A program made the translations under genes and the position numbers. Of a DNA stretch of 24,463 nt, positions 19,131-24,463 are shown one piece after another. Below the pieces are notes generated by a model. The model was not told the origin of the DNA. It was given only the letters and a program-made list of their open reading frames with translations, and searched no databases. The stretch's first letter is position 1; every line of letters starts with the position of its first letter. Source of the stretch: Pelargonium nanum (taxonomy: Eukaryota; Streptophyta; Magnoliopsida; Geraniales; Geraniaceae); assembly GCA_036897485.1 (NCBI GenBank), contig JAYMTF010001295.1, positions 1 to 24,463 on the forward strand. The letters run 5' to 3'.

Positions 19131-19859
19131 GCAGAAACGAACCAATCTCGTTTACATAAGGATGTTCAATCAACCCAGAAGGAAATTGGAGTGATACAGG
19201 AAGATCTCAGAGGAGTGCATCATCAGATGGATGCCATAGCTATGGACTGCAAGGAATTGAAAGAGATGTTGTCCAAACTACTGGTAGCTACTGATAAACA
19301 ATCTAATCAAAATCTTAATGTGTTACAAGTTCCTCTCGCAGAAGGCGCATCAGCAAGCTCTTTGATGGGAAACTCAGTTTCTGGTAGCACTTACAGAGGT
19401 CAAAGAAGGGATGATCCTAGATTTGATGGCACAAACTTTTTGGGATGGAAGATGCAATTCGATCAGTTCTGTGAGCGAGAAAAAATCCTAGAAACTGATA
19501 AGGTGGGAGAAGCTATGTGTTGTTTGGATGGTAAGGCACTCAAGTTTCATCAAAACTTAGTGGAGATGGTGAGACTAAGTGGAGCCATGGAAATTTCTTG
19601 GCCTGCATATGTATTGGAGCTCAAAAAAATGTTTGTAGAAGCTGAATTTGATGATCCATTATCTAAACTTGTTAACCTCAAACATACCTCTTCTGTGGAG
19701 GAATTCTATGATGATTTCGAAAGCATTACCACCTATTTAGATCTACCACCAGAGCACCTACTGAGTATCTTTCTTAGTAACCTGAAACCAGAAATTGGGA
19801 AAGGTGTAAGACTATTTTCCCCAAACAACCTCAATCACGCCCTTACTTTAGCCAAATAG
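19128..19859 (+). pseudogene. gag: Retrotransposon gag (capsid part), ends in premature TAG
   Basis: The structural Gag protein starts at ATG 19128, directly after the primer site, as usual in this group. A predicted coiled-coil-like N-terminal part (about residues 10-60, rich in E, K, Q) is followed by the retrotransposon Gag domain (DPRFDGTNFLGWKMQFDQF; WPAYVLELKKMF; LKHTSSVEEFYDDF; IFLSNLKPEI). Frame 3 ends at TAG 19857-19859, where relatives have Gln in an AKQLE context, so CAG to TAG is likely. A few codons on, an 8-A run (19884-19891) has a +1 frameshift. The reading then continues in frame 1 with the nucleocapsid region. Confidence 0.88.
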
Positions 19860-19891
19860 CTTGAGGGAATGATGTTTCCTTCCAAAAAAAA

Positions 19892-21877
19892 CCACCACCA
19901 CTTATAAATCTCCAATCTCCACCTTCATGAACCACAACACCAACACATATACCCCAAAAGGAGGCACCACCACTCACAATTACCAGAATACCAAACCCCC
20001 ACAAACCTATACCAACACCAGAAACAACCATTCCAATTCAGTCAACAATAAACCTATCATCAGCACACCTCCTTATAACCCAAATATACCCACCTACAAC
20101 AGACCAGTCAATCCAAATCCCAAATCTATCCAAGTTGAACTTAAAAGGAAAGGTCTATGCACCTGGTGTGGAGCTAGATGGTCAAGAGACCATAAGTGTA
20201 TGAGGGCACAGATGTACAAGCTTATCATGGAAGGAGATGGTTCGATTCCAACTGATGAGGAAGTGCTAAACACTACTGAAGATTACCAAGAGATGATCCA
20301 AGAGGAGGAACCCCAAATTTCTGAAGTGCCTTATATTTCTCTTCATGCCATATTGGGAATGGATGGATACCAAACTATGAGGGTGGAAGGAAAAATCAAA
20401 AACCAGAATGTAATCATTCTCATTGACTCTGGAAGCACTCATAACTTCATTGGGGCTTCAGTGGTTAAGAAATTAGGATGTTATGTCAACAAGACTAGGA
20501 ACAGTTGTGTTACTGTTGCTAATGGGGATTCGGTGAAAACTCAAGGAACATGTTCAAGTTTAAAATGGACTACTCAAGGAGTGGAATTGACATCTGATTT
20601 TTGGGTACTACCCATTCATGGGTGTGATATAGTACTGGGAGTTCAGTGGCTAGTTACCTTAGGCCCTGTGATTTGGGATTTCCAGAATTTAACAATGCAA
20701 TTTGCCAAGGATGGTCAATCAATGACTCTGCAAGGTCTTCAAACTGGAGGGCTTAATCTTATTAATGATAAAGAAGCTGCCAAGTTACAATCATTAGAGT
20801 GTTGCAGTGGTAGCTCTACTTGTGCAGTTTTGGTAAAAGACAGTGGAGAAGATGAGCAGAGAAACCCACAGAGAATAGTACTGCCTCCTAAAATTTCACA
20901 GTTGCTACAAGAATTTGAAGTGTTGTTTGCTACTCCTACTGGTCTTCCCCCAAAGAGACCATGTGATCACTCCATTCCTTTAAAACAAGGTGCTGGTCCT
21001 GTTAAAGTCAGACCTTATAGATATCCTGCTATCCGAAAAAATGAGATAGAGAAAATGATAACAGAAATGCTGGAAACAAGGATCATCAGAATTAGCAATA
21101 GCCCATTTGCCTTCCCTGTTGTTTTGGTTAAAAAAAAAGATGGAACATGGAGGATGTGTGTGGATTACAGGCAGTTAAACAAAATCACTATTAAGGATAA
21201 GTTCCATATTCCATTGGTGGAGGGGTTGCTTGATGAATTGGTAGAAGCGAAGTGTTTTTCAAAGCTGGATCTTAGAGATGATTATCACCAAGTTCAAATG
21301 AAGGAAGGGGATATACATAAAACAACATTCAAAACTCACTCTAGACATTATGAGTTTGTTGTGATGCCTTTTGGTTTATCAAATGCACCATCTACATTTC
21401 AATCTCTAATGAATGAAATCTTCAGACCACTGTTGAGACAGTGTGTTCTTGTCTTTTTCGATGATATACTGGTCTACTCTAGAGATATAGAGGAGCATGT
21501 CAAACATTTGAGGAAAGTCTTTGATATTTTGATGCAGAACAATCTGGTGCTTAAAAGGAGTAAGTGTGATTTTGCTGCAAAACAAGTGGAGTATTTGGGG
21601 CATATAATTTCAGGGGGCAAGGTATCTATGGATCCAAGAAAAATAGAAGGAGTGATGCAGTGGACAAGCCCTACAATTGTAAAACAGCTTCGAGGATTCT
21701 TAGGTTTGACAGGATATTATCGAAGGTTCATTAAAAACTATGGGACTATAGCTCAACCTCTCACTCAACTGTTAAAAAAAGATGGTTTCCAATGGAATGA
21801 AGAAGCAGAGCAAGCATTTCAGGCCTTGAAGATAGCTGTAACTGTAGCCCCCTGTTTTAGCTCTCCCAAATTTCAAA
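19892..21877 (+). pseudogene. pol: Retrotransposon Gag C-terminus, protease and reverse transcriptase
   Basis: Frame 1 is open from the A-tract frameshift to past 21877. A Pro/Asn/Thr-rich linker leads to a zinc knuckle CTWCGARWSRDHKC (20158-20199; spacing C-x2-C-x7-H-x-C, variant). The aspartic protease has its active site LIDSGSTHNF (DSG from 20425). The reverse transcriptase shows KKKDGTWRMCVDYRQLN, LDLRDDYHQV, MPFGLSNAPSTFQ and the catalytic FDDILVYS (21457 on). The usual Gly-Tyr of LDLRSGYHQI is Asp-Tyr here. The protein is unbroken through RT, then meets a +1 shift at about 21870-21878 (out-of-frame TGA 21898-21900). No separate start is needed, because this is one Gag-Pol frame in intact relatives. 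Confidence 0.92.
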
Positions 21878-22479
21878 GAAGCTTTTGTATTGGAGGCTGA
21901 TGCATCTGGAGTTGGGGTAGGAGCTGTTTTATCCTAGGGGAGGCAACCAATTGCTTATTTCAGTAAGGCTCTATAACGCAAGCATCAAACACTTTCTGTG
22001 TATGAAAGGGAGATGTTAGCTATTTTATTAGCTGTTAAAAAATGGAATGCATATTTGTTGGGGAGGCATTTCATTATAAAAACTGATCATCAGAGTTTAA
22101 AATTCCTCCTGGATCAGCATACTGTCACACCAACTCAACAGAATTGGGTGCTCAAGATGATGGGCTATGACTTTGAAATTCAGTACAGGAAGGGTAGTAC
22201 CAATGTTGTGGCTGATGCTCTCTCGAGGATGCCTATGACACTCTCTGCTTTGAATGTCTCTTCTATTCACAGTGATCTCAGTGATAGAATTGAGCAAGCT
22301 TGGCATGAAGATGCAAAGCTCAAGAAGATAATTCAAGCTTTAAAAGATGGTCAGTCAAGCAATACAAGTAAGAAATATGAATGGGAAAACAATCAGCTAA
22401 AGAGGAGAGGAAAATTGGTAATTGGGAACAACCAGGAACTGAGACAAGAACTCCTCAAGCATTTCCACAACAGTTCATG
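21878..22479 (+). pseudogene. pol: Retrotransposon RNase H and integrase zinc-finger start
   Basis: This runs in frame 2 after the frameshift. All three RNase H acidic positions remain: the Asp of LEADASGVGVGAVL (21899), the Glu of YEREMLAIL and the Asp of KTDHQSLKFLL. Two nonsense codons lie between the first and second, TAG 21935-21937 and TAA 21974-21976. The end of RNase H is marked by VADALSRMP. The connection region leads to HFHNSS, the start of the integrase His-His-Cys-Cys finger, where a 1-base loss (about 22478) moves the reading to frame 1. Confidence 0.9.
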
Positions 22480-23704
22480 GGTGGACATTCAGGTGTTCTA
22501 GCTACTTACAAGAGGATGGGGTCCTTCTTTTACTGGAAAGGGATGAAGAAAGCTGTCAAAAAATGGGTTCAAGAGTGTGTGGTATGCCAACAGAACAAAT
22601 ATGATACCAGTGCTTATCCTGATTTATTACAACCACTATCCATACCCTCTAGAGTTTGGTATGAAATCTATATGGACTTTGTGGAAGGGTTACCAAAGTC
22701 CCATGGAAAGGAGGTAATACTGGTTGTGGTGGATCGATTGAGCAAGTATGCCCATTTTATTGGGTTATCTCACCCTTATACAACACTTAGTGTAGCTCAA
22801 CACTTCATGGATCAAGTTTTCAAGCTTCATGGGATGCCAAATTCTATAGTGTGTGACAGGGATAGAGTATTTACTAGTAATTTTTGGGAAGAACTCTGCA
22901 AGCTACAAGGGATACAACTTAATCTTTCCACTTCCTATCACCCACAGAGTGATGGTCAAACTGAGGTAGTTAATAGGTGTATGGAGACCTATCTGAGATG
23001 TATGGCTGGAGAAAAACCAAAAGAGTGGTTTAAATGGCTTCCCTTAACAGAGTGGTGGTACAACTCCAGTTTTCACACTGCAATTCAAGCTACACCATAT
23101 GAGATGCTCTATATGGTCAGGTTCCTCCTTCTCATATTCCCTACTTACCTGGTTCAACAAAGGTGGATTATGTGGACAGAAGCTTAAAAGCAGGGAGGAA
23201 GCTATCAAAATTCTCAAGTTTCACCTCACTCGAGCCCATGTTCGAATGAAAAACCAGGCTGACAAACACAGGAGTGATAGAAATTTTGATGTGGGAGATA
23301 TGGTATTGGTCAAACTCCAGCCCTATAGACAATCTTCCTTGAAACACAAGAAGAATGAAAAACTGGCTCCCAAATACTATGGTCCTTATGAGATCACTGC
23401 AAAAGTGGGGAGTGTGGCCTATAAACTGCACCTTCCACCAGGGTCTAGGATGCATTCAACCTTTCATGTATCCCAGCTTAAGAAATTCCATGGACAAGAG
23501 CAAGCTCAGTTACAACTCCCTGAAATTGATGAAGAGGGAAATCTGAAAAAGGATACAGTAGCGATTTTGGACAGAATGATGGTTAAAAGAGGGAACCAGG
23601 CAGCAACAGAAGTGCTAGTGCAGTGGAGTAACAGCTTTCCAGAAGATGCTACTTGGGAGTTTTGGGTGGATTTTCAGAAGCAGTGGCCTGCATTTCATCC
23701 TTGA
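22480..23704 (+). pseudogene. pol: Retrotransposon integrase with C-terminal chromodomain
   Basis: The zinc finger continues as GGHSGVLATYKRMG and ends CVVCQQNK. The catalytic core has all three residues: Asp of YMDFVEGLP (22675), Asp of VCDRDRVFTS (22855) and Glu of GQTEVVNRCM (22963). Then come GDMVLVKLQPYRQ and the chromodomain VAILDRMMVKRGNQ ... VQWSN-x-x-P-x-x-ATWE (about 23560-23700). Two further shifts break it. An extra AT at about 23110-23114 moves the frame to 3, where GQVPPSHIPYLPG reads. A missing A near 23191 moves it to frame 2 for the rest. The stop TGA at 23702-23704 is the natural end. Confidence 0.9.
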
Positions 23705-23719
23705 GGAAAAGGATTGCTT

Positions 23720-23728
23720 AAGAAGGGA
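23720..23728 (+). other. Polypurine tract
   Basis: AAGAAGGGA lies 5 bases before the 3' LTR and fits the plus-strand primer of LTR elements. The five bases TGCAT between it and the LTR are unusual, so the LTR border may be off by a few bases. Confidence 0.5.
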
Positions 23729-23733
23729 TGCAT

Positions 23734-24089
23734 TGTTATGATCCATAATTGTTGAAAATGTCGTTTTTACTTTCTTTATGTCGTTTATGTGTTTAAGCCA
23801 TACGTTGCGTTTATCTATAGCTGGTCTATGCTGAGTCAGCTATTTTCTGTTATTTTTTATTCTGTTATTGTGGATCCCAATGGTGAGTACAGAGGCCAGG
23901 TGATAGGAATATATCCTGAAAGTTTGGGCTGTAATCATTCATTCAATGATCATTTATCAAAATATACTTCTCTCTCTCTACAAACTTCTCTCTCTAAACT
24001 CTCTCAATTCTTCTCTATTCTCCTCTATATTCATCTTTGTTATCGATTACTTCTTCTTCAAGAAATCAGTTTAAGCTTGAGGCTTAACA
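23734..24089 (+). repeat. 3' LTR
   Basis: It aligns to 18756-19116 over its whole length and has the same TG...CA ends. The main differences are a CT-dinucleotide expansion near 23975, a deletion in the CT-rich part, and scattered transitions. Confidence 0.92.
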
Positions 24090-24174
24090 GTTACAAGGGT
24101 TAGAACCATGCAATACTTTAATTAGGAATTAAATCGAAAATTAAAATCAATAGAAAAGGCAAAACTATTTAACC

Positions 24175-24463
24175 GGATCAATATTAATGATGACTACACT
24201 TTATCTGATTCTCTATGTCATCTAGTCACATGATGTCCGGTTCTCTCTCTACAAGACCATCCGTTCGCATGATTACACGGCTAAAAGCAGAGCAGGCTGC
24301 GGAGCAAAATTTGTGAATATGTAAAAATTTCAACTTTGATCTTTGGTTGCTCTGCTTTTTTATTATTGGGTTAAAGGTAATTTTGGTGTTTGAACTTGTG
24401 CGCAAAACCCAATTTGGTGCCCAAACCTTTATTGTACCCAATGTAGTACCTACACTATTATTT
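24175..24463. other. Right flank: inverted repeat and start of a dispersed repeat
   Basis: 24283-24294 (AAAAGCAGAGCA) and 24348-24359 (TGCTCTGCTTTT) are a perfect 12-bp inverted pair with 53 bases between. From about 24367 the sequence GGGTTAAAGGTAATTTTGGT, with repeated ACCCAAT-x-T-x-GT-x-CC phrases, looks like one end of a common plant dispersed repeat that runs off the window. No gene is seen. Confidence 0.4.

Larger units (their letters stand above)
18756..24089 (+). mobile_element. Ty3-type LTR retrotransposon (chromovirus), complete but decayed
   Basis: The 5.3-kb element has two LTRs (361 and 356 bp, TG...CA), a primer-binding site, and gag-protease-RT-RNase H-integrase-chromodomain in Ty3 order. 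The chromodomain and the small size with short LTRs suggest the Reina-type clade of plant chromoviruses (inference). The LTRs differ by about 15 substitutions plus several short indels by hand alignment, so the insertion is not recent. Coding regions carry at least three nonsense codons and five frameshifts. Flanks are GATTA (18751-18755) and GTTA (24090-24093), best read as a 5-bp target duplication that lost one base. Confidence 0.93.
17996..24174. mobile_element. Inverted-repeat DNA element (MULE-like or MITE-like), split by a retrotransposon
   Basis: The left arm begins GGTTAAATGGTTTTGTCT (17996) and runs to about 18165. The right arm, read inverted, begins GGTTAAATAGTTTTGCCT at 24174, continues to 24090, and resumes at 18755 down to about 18674. 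Shared blocks include CCTAATTA-A/G-AGTATT-A/G-CATGGTT, TAAT-T/C-ATTTT, CAAGTT (inverted AACTTGTA) and a TGACATGTCA/TGACGTGT pair. Without the retrotransposon the element would be about 0.85 kb with arms of about 165 bp. No clear target-site duplication is visible at the outer ends, so the superfamily is open. Its centre holds a gene-like fragment. Confidence 0.65.

Noticed and set aside
17987-24185. Target-site duplication of the inverted-repeat element
   Set aside because: The flanks (TTTTATATTT on the left, GGATCAATAT on the right) do not match for 2 to 10 bp, so no superfamily can be fixed from it.

Overview
The window is nuclear DNA of a flowering plant, almost certainly a eudicot. It holds a PAT1-type GRAS gene, a two-domain WRKY gene with plant-type introns, site II and telo-box promoter motifs, a plant Ty3 chromovirus, a Helitron 3' end, and AT-rich intergenic DNA full of repeat relics. 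I cannot place it closer than that.

Layout: 1-81 is the 3' end of a Helitron. 82-3461 is a PAT1-branch GRAS gene with a 5'-UTR intron and an otherwise full-length 552-codon reading frame, broken by a single in-frame TGA at codon 404. Convergent to it, on the minus strand (4252-5318), is a group I WRKY gene with four recognisable coding exons (268 aa). One of its introns carries a partial copy of the neighbouring WRKY exon. 5319-6600 is the WRKY upstream region, with W-boxes and a perfect 22-bp palindrome. 6600-8470 holds two decayed antisense RNase H (RVT_3-like) relics of non-LTR retroelements. They flank a site II-rich promoter at about 7100.

That promoter probably drives, through a long 5'-UTR intron that swallowed one relic, a four-exon gene of unknown function at 9074-10256. 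Its 244-aa product has an Arg-rich head and a twice-repeated RLxHVKxLARxL motif. A second promoter-like block with site II and telo-box motifs and a splice donor lies at 11976-12256. I find no coding exon downstream of it.

From 13350 to 17329 three unrelated tandem repeat families follow one another. The largest is about 3.5 kb of a 34-bp minisatellite whose unit contains the hairpin CTCGAA-TATGT-TTCGAG.

The right quarter is a nested transposon structure. An element with imperfect terminal inverted repeats of about 165 bp (17996 to 24174) carries a small antisense fragment resembling a PH-domain gene of the EDR2-like group. Its right arm was later split by a 5.3-kb Ty3 chromovirus (18756-24089). 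The retroelement keeps two LTRs, gag, protease, RT, RNase H, integrase and a C-terminal chromodomain, but has at least three nonsense codons and five frameshifts.

The two transcription factor genes are independent convergent neighbours. I see no operon-like or pathway relation among the genes. All calls come from reading the sequence by eye, without database searches.
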